DNA of 24,465 nucleotides, taken from assembly GCA_964547415.1 (NCBI GenBank), contig CAZJNX010000049.1:1-24465 (forward strand), in the 5' to 3' direction. Every line of letters starts with the position of its first letter. The first letter of the stretch is position 1. This stretch comes from CAZJNX01 sp964547415 (GTDB lineage: Bacteria; Pseudomonadota; Alphaproteobacteria; Rhizobiales; Amorphaceae). This document shows, one piece after another, positions 9,573 through 16,610 of the stretch. The notes under the pieces are model-generated. The model saw only the letters and a program-made list of their open reading frames with translations, had not been told where the DNA came from and ran no database searches. Both the position numbers and the translations under genes were made by a program.

Positions 9573-11119
9573 CCGGTCTTCTCGTCATCGCCCCCATCCT
9601 GCTGCCGCTGGCGCTCGCGGCCGTCACCGCCGTCTTCTGGACGCGGCCGAAGGTCCAGTCCTGGCTCGTCCTCCTCGGCATGGTGGCGCTGTTCGCCGTC
9701 TCCGGCCTCCTCGTGGCGGCGGTGATGGCGGGCGGCACGCTCCGCACCGAGCTCGGCGGCTGGCCCGCCCCGTTCGGCATCGCCATCGTCGTCGACCACC
9801 TGTCGGCCGCCATGGTCGTGGTGACGGCGATCCTCGCCCTCGCGGGCATCGTCTTCTGGCAGGCCGAGGCGCGGCTCGACTACGCCTACGCGGGCTTCTA
9901 CCCGCTGTTCTGCGGCCTCCTCGTCGGCGTCAACGGCGCCTTCATGACGGGGGACATCTTCAACCTCTACGTCTGGTTCGAGGTGATGCTGATCTGCACC
10001 CTCGGCCTTCTCGTCATCGGCCGCACGCGGGCGCAGATCGACGGGGCGGTGAAGTACGCGATCCTCAACCTTTTCGCGACCATCCTGCTCCTCATCGCCA
10101 TCGGCTTCCTCTACGGCGCCACCGGCACCCTCAACATGGCCGACCTCGCCGTCGTGCTGCGGCAGATGGAGACGACGCCCGCCCTCGCGGTGACGGCGAT
10201 CCTCTTCCTCATCGCCTTCGGCATCAAGATGGCGGCGTTCCCGCTCTTCTTCTGGTTGCCGGCCTCCTACCACACCGCGCCGATGACCGTGGTCGCCATC
10301 TTCGCGGGCCTTCTCACCAAGGTCGGCGTCTACGCGGCGCTGCGCGTCTTCACGCTGATGTTCGAGGTCTCGGACGGCGGGCTCAACGTGGTCGTCGCCT
10401 GGTCGGCCGCCCTCACCATGGTCACGGGCGTGCTCGGCGCGGTCACCCAGTGGGACGTGCGGCGCATCCTGTCCTTCCACATCATCAGCCAGATCGGCTA
10501 CATGATGATGGGGATCGCGCTGGCGACGCCTGTCGCCGTCGCGGCGGCCGTCTTCTACATCGTCCACCACATCATCGTGAAGGCGAACCTCTTCCTCGTC
10601 GCCGGGGCGATCGAGCGGGCGGGCGGGTCGTACGACCTCAAGAAGGTGGGCGGCCTGATGAAGGGACAGCCCTGGCTCGCCGTCCTCTTTCTCATCCCGG
10701 CCCTGTCGCTGGCCGGGCTGCCGCCCCTGTCGGGCTTCTGGGCGAAGCTCCTCATCGTCGACGCGTCGTTCCAGTACGGGGCGGACTGGCTCGCCGCCGT
10801 CGCCCTCGCCGTCGGCTTCCTGACGCTCCTGTCCATGTCGAAGATCTGGCTCGAGGCGTTCTGGAAGGCCCCGCCCGCGCCGCTGCCCGCGGGCGCGCCG
10901 CGGCGGCGGGTGCCGCTGCCGATGGTCGCGGCCACCGCCTTTCTCGGGGCGATCACGGTCGCGATCGGCCTGTTCGCCGAGCCCCTCGTCCAGTACGCGA
11001 ACGTGGCTGGAGCCGAGCTCGTCGACCCGTCGGGCTACATCGACGAGGTGCTGCCGGGCACGGCCGTCGCGGACGCGCCCGACGCCGCCACGCCCGCTTC
11101 AGCCGGAGAGGCGAGATGA
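9569..11119 (+). CDS. mrpD: Mrp antiporter subunit D (NuoN/NuoM-like)
   Basis: Antiporter-like membrane subunit, 516 residues, usual family length, about 14 helices. Key ionisable residues are visible: E138 in LYVWFEVMLICT and K220 in AFGIKMAAFPLFFWLPASYH, corresponding to the essential Glu and Lys pair of MrpD and complex I NuoM/NuoN. A further lysine occurs in GLLTKVGVYAALR. The GTG start overlaps the mrpC stop (GTGA). The extreme C-terminus (after PGTAVADAPD) is an alanine-rich tail. Together with MrpA it carries the two proton/cation translocation half-channels. Confidence 0.96.
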   Translation: MTGLLVIAPILLPLALAAVTAVFWTRPKVQSWLVLLGMVALFAVSGLLVAAVMAGGTLRTELGGWPAPFGIAIVVDHLSAAMVVVTAILALAGIVFWQAEARLDYAYAGFYPLFCGLLVGVNGAFMTGDIFNLYVWFEVMLICTLGLLVIGRTRAQIDGAVKYAILNLFATILLLIAIGFLYGATGTLNMADLAVVLRQMETTPALAVTAILFLIAFGIKMAAFPLFFWLPASYHTAPMTVVAIFAGLLTKVGVYAALRVFTLMFEVSDGGLNVVVAWSAALTMVTGVLGAVTQWDVRRILSFHIISQIGYMMMGIALATPVAVAAAVFYIVHHIIVKANLFLVAGAIERAGGSYDLKKVGGLMKGQPWLAVLFLIPALSLAGLPPLSGFWAKLLIVDASFQYGADWLAAVALAVGFLTLLSMSKIWLEAFWKAPPAPLPAGAPRRRVPLPMVAATAFLGAITVAIGLFAEPLVQYANVAGAELVDPSGYIDEVLPGTAVADAPDAATPASAGEAR

Positions 11120-11517
11120 GAGACCCCTACGTTCCCTGGCCGGGCCAGGCCGTCATCTGGCTCGTCCTGTTCGTCACCTTCCTGAAGGAGCTCGTCCTGT
11201 CGGCCACCTCGGTCGCCTGGGCGGTGGTGAACCCGCGCCTGCGCCTGCGCCCGGCGATCCTCGCCGTCCCCCTCGACCTCAGGACCGACTGGCGGATCTC
11301 CGTGCTCGCCAACCTCGTGACGCTGACGCCGGGGACCACCTCGCTCCACGTCTCGGAGGACCTGTCGACCCTCTACGTCCACGCCATGGACTGCAAGGAC
11401 GCGGACGCCGTCGTCGCCTCCATCAAGGAGAGCTTCGAGCGCACCATCCTGCGCACCGAGCCGCCGGAGGCGGACGCGCCCGCCCCCACCCCCGCCGCCG
11501 AGGGAGGCAAGGCATGA
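11116..11517 (+). CDS. mrpE: Mrp antiporter subunit E
   Basis: Subunit with the MNHE/MrpE domain, 133 residues, somewhat shorter than the usual 155-165. The N-terminal membrane hairpin appears reduced to one hydrophobic helix (about 12-40, VIWLVLFVTFLKELVLSATS), so the first of the usual two segments is missing. The conserved soluble part is intact: DLRTDWRISVLANLVTLTPGTTSLHV (about 54-80), then YVHAMDCKDADAVVASIKESFERTI. An Ala/Pro-rich tail follows residue 115. ATGA overlap with mrpD and with mrpF. MrpE is needed for assembly of the full hetero-oligomer in studied systems. Confidence 0.93.
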   Translation: MRDPYVPWPGQAVIWLVLFVTFLKELVLSATSVAWAVVNPRLRLRPAILAVPLDLRTDWRISVLANLVTLTPGTTSLHVSEDLSTLYVHAMDCKDADAVVASIKESFERTILRTEPPEADAPAPTPAAEGGKA

Positions 11518-11807
11518 GCTTCGACTTCTTCTCGCCCTACGCGGAGGCCCTGTTCGTCATCCTCCTCGTGGTCCTCACCATCGCCCTCCTGGTGGCGGGC
11601 ATCCGCCTCGTGCGGGGCCCGGGCTACGCGGACCGGTTCGTCGCCCTCGACATGCTGACGGTCACGGCCGTCGCCGTCGCAGCGCTCGCCACCGGCGCCA
11701 CCGGCCGGCGCGAGTTCCTCGACGTCGGCCTCGGGCTGTCGGTGATCGGCTTCGTCGCCACGGTGGCGCTCGCCGCCTTCCTCGAGCGCAAGGGGGACCG
11801 GTCGTGA
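11514..11807 (+). CDS. mrpF: Mrp antiporter subunit F
   Basis: Small membrane subunit of 97 residues with three predicted helices (about 10-32, 44-61 and 68-90). The MrpF/PhaF signature is present: RLVRGPGYADRFVALDMLTV (31-50), including the conserved G-P-x-x-x-D-R-x-x-A-x-D. The product ends with ERKGDRS. GAGGGAGGCAAGGC provides a good ribosome-binding site inside the end of mrpE, and both ends overlap neighbours by four bases. Confidence 0.95.
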   Translation: MSFDFFSPYAEALFVILLVVLTIALLVAGIRLVRGPGYADRFVALDMLTVTAVAVAALATGATGRREFLDVGLGLSVIGFVATVALAAFLERKGDRS

Positions 11808-13078
11808 TCGAGATCGTGGCGATCATCCTGAAGATCCTCGGCGTCGCCTTCCTCGCCGTCGCGGCGATCGGGGTCTACCGCCTGCCGGACCCGTTCATGC
11901 GCATGCACGCGGCCACCAAGGCCGGCACGCTCGGCGCCGGCCTCGTCGCCCTCGCGACGGCGCTCACCGCCACCGACTGGTCGACGGTGGTCTCCGCGCT
12001 CGCCACCATCGCCGTCCTGCTCCTCACCCTGCCGGTCGCCTCCCACCTCCTCGGCCGCGCCACCTACGTCTCCGGCGCGGCCTTCGACGGGGCGGGCGTG
12101 CGCGACGCCCTCGCCGGCGTCCTGAGGCGCCAGCCCGTCCCCCTCGAGGAGCGGCTGACGGCCCCCCCGGGCGTCGCGATCGCCGACGAGGGGGAGCGGG
12201 CGGAGCCGGCCGGCCCCGCGCCCGGGACGGCCGGGCCGAAGGCGGCGGCGCACCTTCAGGACATGTTCACGGCGACGATCCGCCCGCGCACGCTCGACCA
12301 GCTCCTCGTCGCCGCCCTCGACGGGCTGCCGCCGGAGATCGTCCTGCGCTGCCAGCGCCTCGCCCGGGCGGAGGGCATCGAGCCGACCCTCCTCGCCTTC
12401 CTCGACCAGGTGCTCCTGTCCCAGGCGCCCGACCGCACGAGCCGCGACGAGGCCGCCCACGAGGAGCGCGCCCGCCTCGCCGCCCTCGTGAAGCGCTTCG
12501 AGGAAGCCGCCCTTCCCCACCCGGCCCTCGCCGTCCAGTACGCGGAAGGGGACCCGTTCTCGATCACCTCCCGCCTCGCCTCGCCGGACGGGCTGATGGT
12601 CGTCCCCCTCGAGGGCTGGTTCAGCCACGGGATCGACCTGCCGGCGGCGAGCTACGCCCGCGCGGCGGACGGCCTCCTCGCCCTCGCCGACACCTATCCC
12701 GGCCACGTCCTGTTCGTGCCGCCGGACCTGAAGCCGGTGGAGCGGGTGCTCGCGATCGACGACGGCTCCACGGCCTTCCTCGCCAACCTCACCTTTGCCG
12801 TCCAGAAGGGCCTCTGGCCGGACGCGGAATACGTCGTCACGGGCGTTTCGGAGACGGAGGCGCCGACCGTGCGCCGCCTCGTGATCGAGAGCGTCCTCAA
12901 CGGCACGGGCTGCGCCTGGCGCTTCGCCCGCGCCCACGAGACCCGCGCGGTGCTGGCGCCGACGGCGACGGCAGCGTGTCTCCACGCCCTCGAGAAGCCC
13001 CTGCGCACCAACTGGTACGGCTCCTTCTGGCAGGACCGGATCGCCCCGGGCTGGCGGGGCGAGCTCCTCATCGGCTGA
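11804..13078 (+). CDS. mrpG: MrpG fused to a C-terminal tandem USP-like domain
   Basis: The first 90-100 residues are a normal MrpG subunit: three helices and the signature YRLPDPFMRMHAATKAGTLG (25-44). MrpG proteins usually end near 100-125 residues, but this frame continues without interruption to 424. The extra part starts with an Ala/Pro/Glu linker (about 105-150) and then resembles two universal-stress-protein (USP) folds. The first (about 160-306) has LLVAALDG, helix, beta strand, a charged helix, LMVVPLEGW and VLFVPP; the second (about 310-424) has VERVLAIDDGSTAFLANLTFAV, a D-D-G-S edge like the USP nucleotide loop, and appears shortened. A cytoplasmic regulatory role is inferred, not shown. 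The GTG start overlaps mrpF (GTGA). No frameshift is visible and the codon pattern is uniform. Confidence 0.9.
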   Translation: MIEIVAIILKILGVAFLAVAAIGVYRLPDPFMRMHAATKAGTLGAGLVALATALTATDWSTVVSALATIAVLLLTLPVASHLLGRATYVSGAAFDGAGVRDALAGVLRRQPVPLEERLTAPPGVAIADEGERAEPAGPAPGTAGPKAAAHLQDMFTATIRPRTLDQLLVAALDGLPPEIVLRCQRLARAEGIEPTLLAFLDQVLLSQAPDRTSRDEAAHEERARLAALVKRFEEAALPHPALAVQYAEGDPFSITSRLASPDGLMVVPLEGWFSHGIDLPAASYARAADGLLALADTYPGHVLFVPPDLKPVERVLAIDDGSTAFLANLTFAVQKGLWPDAEYVVTGVSETEAPTVRRLVIESVLNGTGCAWRFARAHETRAVLAPTATAACLHALEKPLRTNWYGSFWQDRIAPGWRGELLIG

Positions 13079-13849
13079 CCGACGCGCCGCGGGTCCCGCC
13101 CCCACGGGCACGCGCGGGCGCCGGGGCGCCGGGGATGCTTCAGCGTTGCGTCCCCGCCAGCCTGGCGCATCCCCTCGCGACGGACGCGCGTGACGTCGGC
13201 TCGCTGCGGGGAGGGCAGCAGGCCGCGACGGGACGTCGTCGGACGGCCACGTCGGCAAGTCCCGGCGGGCGGTGCATCCTGCCGGCAAGGGTCGCCGCCC
13301 CCTTCCGGGCAATGCCGGAAGGGGGCGGGATCGCCGCGCGTCCGCCGCCACGGGACCCGGCGGGCCGCCGGGCGCGGTGCGATCTCCGGGCGCGGCGCCA
13401 CGATCCTCGCGGCGTTCCCGCGCTCGACAGGGGTGCGAGCGGTTTCTCGCCACGGCCGGCAGCCAACCGCGCCCCGGCGCGGTCGGCCTCGCGCCCGGGT
13501 CGTCCGGCTCGCGCGGCTCCCCCACCCGGACGGACACGGCCGCCTCGGCCGGCCCCCGCGACCCGGGAAGGCCTTCACCTCGCGGCGCCTTTTCTCTAGG
13601 AAGACGCGGCGCCGCCGCGCGACGGCGGCGGCCGCTCTCCGACGAGACCATCTGCAGGACCCCGACGCCGGTGCCGTCCCCATCCGCAGCGGCCATGACC
13701 AGCGCCGCCCGTTCCGCACGCGCCCGACGGCGCCCAGTACGCCGGGCGCGGCGGTCGGCGCCCGCCGTCGGCCGGCCCGCCGCGAGCCTCCGCCGGGCAT
13801 CGCCCCCTCCCGGCCGGCCCGGCCATGCGCGCCCGGCGGGTGAGGCCTG
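13079..13849. other. 771-bp gap without a supported gene
   Basis: Between mrpG and the AEC permease. Short frames exist on both strands, but their translations are rich in Arg, Pro and Gly, show no family features and overlap each other in all phases, as expected for random GC-rich DNA. The only clear structure is the perfect hairpin at 13295-13328. A GAGG-like ribosome-binding site for the AEC gene lies at its right end. No promoter with good boxes was recognised. Confidence 0.6.
13295..13328. terminator. perfect 14-bp hairpin downstream of the mrp operon
   Basis: Arms CCGCCCCCTTCCGG and CCGGAAGGGGGCGG are perfectly complementary over 14 bp around a 6-base loop (GCAATG). It lies 216 bases after the mrpG stop and has no poly-T tract on either strand, so it is not a classical intrinsic terminator. 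It could be a transcript-stabilising 3' structure, a repetitive extragenic palindrome, or a rho-dependent stop region. Confidence 0.5.
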
Positions 13850-14809
13850 ATGCCCCAGGTCCTGTCCCTGTCCATCCCGTTCTTCGGGCTCATCCTGCTC
13901 GGCTTCGTCGTCGGCAAGATCGTCAAGCAGCCCGCGTCCGGCCTCGCCTGGCTCAACATCTTCCTCCTCTACCTCGCCCTGCCGGCCCTGTTTTTTCAGC
14001 TCCTGTCCAAGACGCCGATCGAGGAGCTCGACAACGTCGCCTTCATCGCCTCCACCACGTTCGCCACCTACGCCGCCTTCTGCCTCGCTTTCCTGATCGG
14101 GGCGATCCGCACCCGCGGCGACGTCCCGACCTCGACCATCCAGGGCCTCGTCGGCGGCTACGCCAACAACGGCTACCTCGGCCCGCCGCTGGCGCTCACC
14201 GTCCTCGGCGTGGAGGCGACCGTGCCGGTCGCCCTCGTCTTCTGCTTCGACAACGTCATGTTCTTCATCATGACGCCGATCCTGATGGCGATCGGCGGCC
14301 AGCAGCAGGCGGATTTCCTCACCACCGCCCGCACCATCGCCGTCCGCATCGCCACCCACCCGTTCATCGTCGCCACGACCCTCGGCATCGCGGCCGCGGC
14401 CACCGAGTTCCGCCCCCCGGAGGCGGTCGACACCCTCCTCACCATGCTGAAGGGCGCGGCGGCCCCGTGCGCCCTGTTCGCCATGGGCGTGACGGTCGCC
14501 CTGCGCCCCATGCCGTCCCTGCGCGTCCTGCCCGAACTGTCGGTGCTGATCCTCGTGAAGCTCGTGGTGCATCCGCTCCTCGTGCTCGCCCTCCTCCTGT
14601 GGGTCGGCGGCATCGACCCGTCGTGGCTCGCCGCGGCGGTGCTCCTCGCCGCCCTGCCACCGGCCACCAACGTCTTCGTCCTCGCCACGCAGTACGGCAC
14701 CTACGTGGAACGGGCCTCCAACGCGGTCCTCATCGGCACCGCCCCGTCCGTGTTCACCGTCACCGGCCTCATCTACCTGATCGAGGCCCGCCTGCTTCCG
14801 GGCCTTTGA
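13850..14809 (+). CDS. AEC (auxin efflux carrier) family transporter
   Basis: Inner-membrane permease of the AEC/Mem_trans family, 319 residues with about ten helices arranged as two inverted five-helix halves. Visible family features include the N-terminal PFFGLILLGFVVGKIVKQ (10-27), LNIFLLYLALPALFFQLLSK (35-54) and the crossover-helix segment GGYANNGYLGPPLALTVLG (101-119) with the conserved Asn-Asn-Gly. The second-half crossover, AALPPATNVFVLATQYG (about 266-282), is also visible. Bacterial members export or exchange malate, malonate or other carboxylates; the substrate here is not evident. The start ATG has GTGAGGCC upstream. Isolated on its strand: a 771-bp gap before it, a 113-bp gap with its own promoter for the next gene after it. 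Confidence 0.93.
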   Translation: MPQVLSLSIPFFGLILLGFVVGKIVKQPASGLAWLNIFLLYLALPALFFQLLSKTPIEELDNVAFIASTTFATYAAFCLAFLIGAIRTRGDVPTSTIQGLVGGYANNGYLGPPLALTVLGVEATVPVALVFCFDNVMFFIMTPILMAIGGQQQADFLTTARTIAVRIATHPFIVATTLGIAAAATEFRPPEAVDTLLTMLKGAAAPCALFAMGVTVALRPMPSLRVLPELSVLILVKLVVHPLLVLALLLWVGGIDPSWLAAAVLLAALPPATNVFVLATQYGTYVERASNAVLIGTAPSVFTVTGLIYLIEARLLPGL

Positions 14810-14861
14810 GGCGGCGGCGGCCCGGCGGCAGCGCGACGCGGACCCCACCGCGGGCCGCGGA

Positions 14862-14890
14862 TGGACAAACCCGGGGCGCCTCGCCATAGT
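14862..14890 (+). promoter_or_regulatory. sigma70-type promoter of the NDUFA12-like gene
   Basis: TGGACA (-35, 14862-14867) and CATAGT (-10, 14885-14890) are separated by the optimal 17 bases in the gap before the NDUFA12 gene. The predicted start near 14897 gives a leader of about 26 bases containing TAAGGG as the ribosome-binding site. Confidence 0.6.
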
Positions 14891-14922
14891 CCGCCGCGCA
14901 CGACCGTAAGGGTACGATCCGC

Positions 14923-15363
14923 ATGGGCCGGTTCTGGCAGCTCTTTTCCTGGTGGCACGGCACGACCATCGGCACCTCCTTCACCCTGTGGAAGCGGGCC
15001 GAGTTCGTCGGCGAGGACGACCACGGCAACCGCTACTTCCGCAGCCGCAAGGGACGAAAGGATCCGGTGCTCGGCTTCGAGCGGCGCTGGGTGATCTACC
15101 CGCGTCTGTCGGAGGCGACGCAGATCCCGCCGGGCTGGCACGCCTGGATCCACCATCGGGTGGCCGACCCGCCGACGGCGGAGGCCTACCGGCCCCGCGC
15201 GTGGCAGAAGCCGCACCTGCCGAACCTGACGGGCACTCCGGAAGCCTACCGGCCACCGGGCTCGATCATGCGCGCCGACCCTGATGCGGGTGTCACCGCC
15301 ACCTACGACGCCTGGAGCCCCTTCGAGGAGGAAGAGGCGGAGAAGGCCGGCGCGGGCCGCTGA
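14923..15363 (+). CDS. NADH:ubiquinone oxidoreductase NDUFA12-family subunit
   Basis: Alphaproteobacterial homologue of the mitochondrial complex I accessory subunit NDUFA12 (B17.2), 146 residues. Family features are the N-terminal FWQLFSWWHGTTIGTSFTLWK (4-24), FVGEDDHGNRYFRSRKGRKD (28-47), RRWVIYPRLSEATQIPPGWHAWIHH (54-78), and the P-P-T segment followed by WQKPHLPNLTGTPEAYRPPGS. No membrane segments are visible; in alphaproteobacteria it sits peripherally on complex I. The gene is usually remote from the nuo operon, as here. The ATG at 14923 has TAAGGG upstream and its own promoter. The C-terminus is acidic then Ala/Gly-rich. Confidence 0.94.
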   Translation: MGRFWQLFSWWHGTTIGTSFTLWKRAEFVGEDDHGNRYFRSRKGRKDPVLGFERRWVIYPRLSEATQIPPGWHAWIHHRVADPPTAEAYRPRAWQKPHLPNLTGTPEAYRPPGSIMRADPDAGVTATYDAWSPFEEEEAEKAGAGR

Positions 15364-15403
15364 GGCGAAACCCGCCCCGTGCGGAGCGCGCTCCGGCTTT
15401 GCG

Positions 15404-15431
15404 TTGACGGGGGGCCGCCGGTCGTTATATC
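15404..15431 (+). promoter_or_regulatory. sigma70-type promoter of rplU-rpmA
   Basis: TTGACG (-35, 15404-15409), a 16-base spacer and TATATC (-10, 15426-15431). The TTATATC patch stands out as AT-rich in a very GC-rich setting. A start near 15438 would give a leader of about 127 bases before the rplU ATG. Confidence 0.72.
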
Positions 15432-15448
15432 AACGGCGCTCATGGTCG

Positions 15449-15539
15449 CCCCTGCGCCTGCGCGGGGGTTTCGCCGTTCAGATCAAGCCAATGCCCGATC
15501 GCGACGGCGCCGGTCGATGTCCGACACCGGCGCGCCGGT
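15449..15539 (+). promoter_or_regulatory. structured rplU leader (candidate regulatory RNA element)
   Basis: The leader contains a hairpin at 15449-15467 (CCCC-T-GCGC / GCGC-GGGG, one bulged T, 2-base loop) followed by GTTTC, and a perfect 14-bp palindrome ACCGGCGCGCCGGT at 15526-15539, a dozen bases before the ribosome-binding region. Ribosomal protein leaders often bind their own product. No match to a named leader family could be made by eye. Confidence 0.35.
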
Positions 15540-15564
15540 TTCGTCGATCGCGATGGAGAGGACG

Positions 15565-15888
15565 ATGTTCGCAGTCATCAGGACCGGCGGCAAGCAGTAC
15601 AAGGTCGCCGCCGGCGACGAGATCCGCGTGGAGCGTCTCGAGGGCGAGCCAGGCGCCGAGGTCCGCCTCGACGAGGTGCTGATGATCGGCGAGGGCGAGA
15701 CGGCGCGCGTCGGCACCCCGACGGTCGAGGGCGCGTCCGTCGCGGCCGAGATCGTCGACCAGATGCGCGACAAGAAGGTCATGATCTTCAAGAAGCGCCG
15801 CCGCAAGAACTACCGCCGGCGCAAGGGTCACCGCCAGCACCTCACCGTGCTGCGGATCAAGGACATCGAGGCGGCTGCGGCCGTCTGA
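15565..15888 (+). CDS. rplU: 50S ribosomal protein L21
   Basis: Large-subunit ribosomal protein bL21, 107 residues, normal length. It begins with the family-typical MFAVIRTGGKQYKVAAGDEI and shows the conserved C-terminal rRNA-binding part: KKVMIFKKRRRKNYRRRKGHRQ (about 72-93), then LTVLRIKDI. GGAGAGG lies 5 bases before the ATG. An in-frame ATG four codons earlier is less likely because L21 proteins start with MFAV or MYAV. Co-transcribed with rpmA (19-bp gap) from the promoter at 15404-15431. Confidence 0.98.
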   Translation: MFAVIRTGGKQYKVAAGDEIRVERLEGEPGAEVRLDEVLMIGEGETARVGTPTVEGASVAAEIVDQMRDKKVMIFKKRRRKNYRRRKGHRQHLTVLRIKDIEAAAAV

Positions 15889-15907
15889 CATTCGTCAGGA
15901 GACAGTC

Positions 15908-16183
15908 ATGGCGCACAAGAAGGCAGGCGGCTCCTCCCGCAACGGGCGCGACACGGCGGGCCGCCGTCTCGGCGTGAAGAAGTTCGGCGGCGAGGCGGTC
16001 GTGCCCGGCAACATCATCATTCGCCAGCGGGGCACCAAGTGGCACCCGGGCACGAACGTCGGCATGGGCCGCGACCACACGATCTTCGCCCTCGTGGAGG
16101 GCGAGGTGCGCTTCGCCAAGAAGGCGGGCGGCAAGACGTTCGTTTCGGTGGAGCCCGCCGCCGTCGCGGAAGCGGCCGAGTAG
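15908..16183 (+). CDS. rpmA: 50S ribosomal protein L27
   Basis: Large-subunit ribosomal protein bL27, 91 residues, normal length. It starts MAHKKAGGSSRNGRDTAGRR, the flexible N-terminal tail that reaches toward the peptidyl transferase centre, and continues with the family motif IIIRQRGTKWHPGTNVGMGRDHTIFALV (about 36-63). There is no N-terminal extension of the kind cleaved in Firmicutes. CAGGAGACAGTC gives a strong ribosome-binding site. In many alphaproteobacteria obgE follows; here the strand changes after a 430-bp gap. Confidence 0.98.
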   Translation: MAHKKAGGSSRNGRDTAGRRLGVKKFGGEAVVPGNIIIRQRGTKWHPGTNVGMGRDHTIFALVEGEVRFAKKAGGKTFVSVEPAAVAEAAE

Positions 16184-16610
16184 CCCTACCCCCTCTTCGC
16201 CCCCTTTTGCGGGGCGGCAGCTGGATCGTCGAGGCCGCGGACGTCGCGTCCGCGGCCTCGTTCGCGTCTTGCGGGTCGCCCCCGCACGCCCGCCTGTCGT
16301 CGAGCGGCCATTTGGGCCTTCGTGCCGAAACCCGGGCGGCCACAGCACCGATTTCGGTGCACCCGCCGATCGCTGATCGTCGACTTGTCGCTCCCTGCCG
16401 GACCCCGCGCCGCCGCGAGGCCGGTCCCGGGCGCTGCGCTGCGACACTCCGGGTATCGCTGCGGACGGTCGCCGTCGGCGCACGCCGGTCCGGGGCCCGC
16501 CTCCCGTCCCGCACCCGCCATCCGGCGAGGGTCCGGAGCCCGGCAACGACGGCCGGGCCCGCCCGGCACGCGCATCCGGACCGATGGCGCGGGATCGTTC
16601 CGCGCAGACT
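16184..16610. other. convergent intergenic region with hairpins
   Basis: Lies between the ends of rpmA (plus) and the D-carbamoylase gene (minus). It holds three inverted repeats: CGCCCC...GGGGCG at 16198-16216, the perfect 14-bp hairpin at 16230-16260, and GCACCG-ATTT-CGGTGC at 16345-16360. The rest has no supported gene on either strand. Confidence 0.6.
16230..16260. terminator. perfect 14-bp hairpin, probable rplU-rpmA terminator
   Basis: Arms CGAGGCCGCGGACG and CGTCCGCGGCCTCG pair perfectly around a 3-base TCG loop, 46 bases after the rpmA stop. It is followed on the plus strand by TTCGCGTCTTG, a poor T-tract. Its place between convergent operons suits a bidirectional terminator. Confidence 0.6.

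Noticed and set aside
13190..13843. Overlapping frames of about 200 codons in the gap after mrpG
   Set aside because: Several frames on both strands have equal length and composition, with no start signal or motif. Nothing favours any of them.
11624..14887. Minus-strand frame of over 1,000 codons opposite mrpF, mrpG and the AEC gene
   Set aside because: Charged, low-complexity shadow translation. The plus-strand genes have clear family motifs and start signals.
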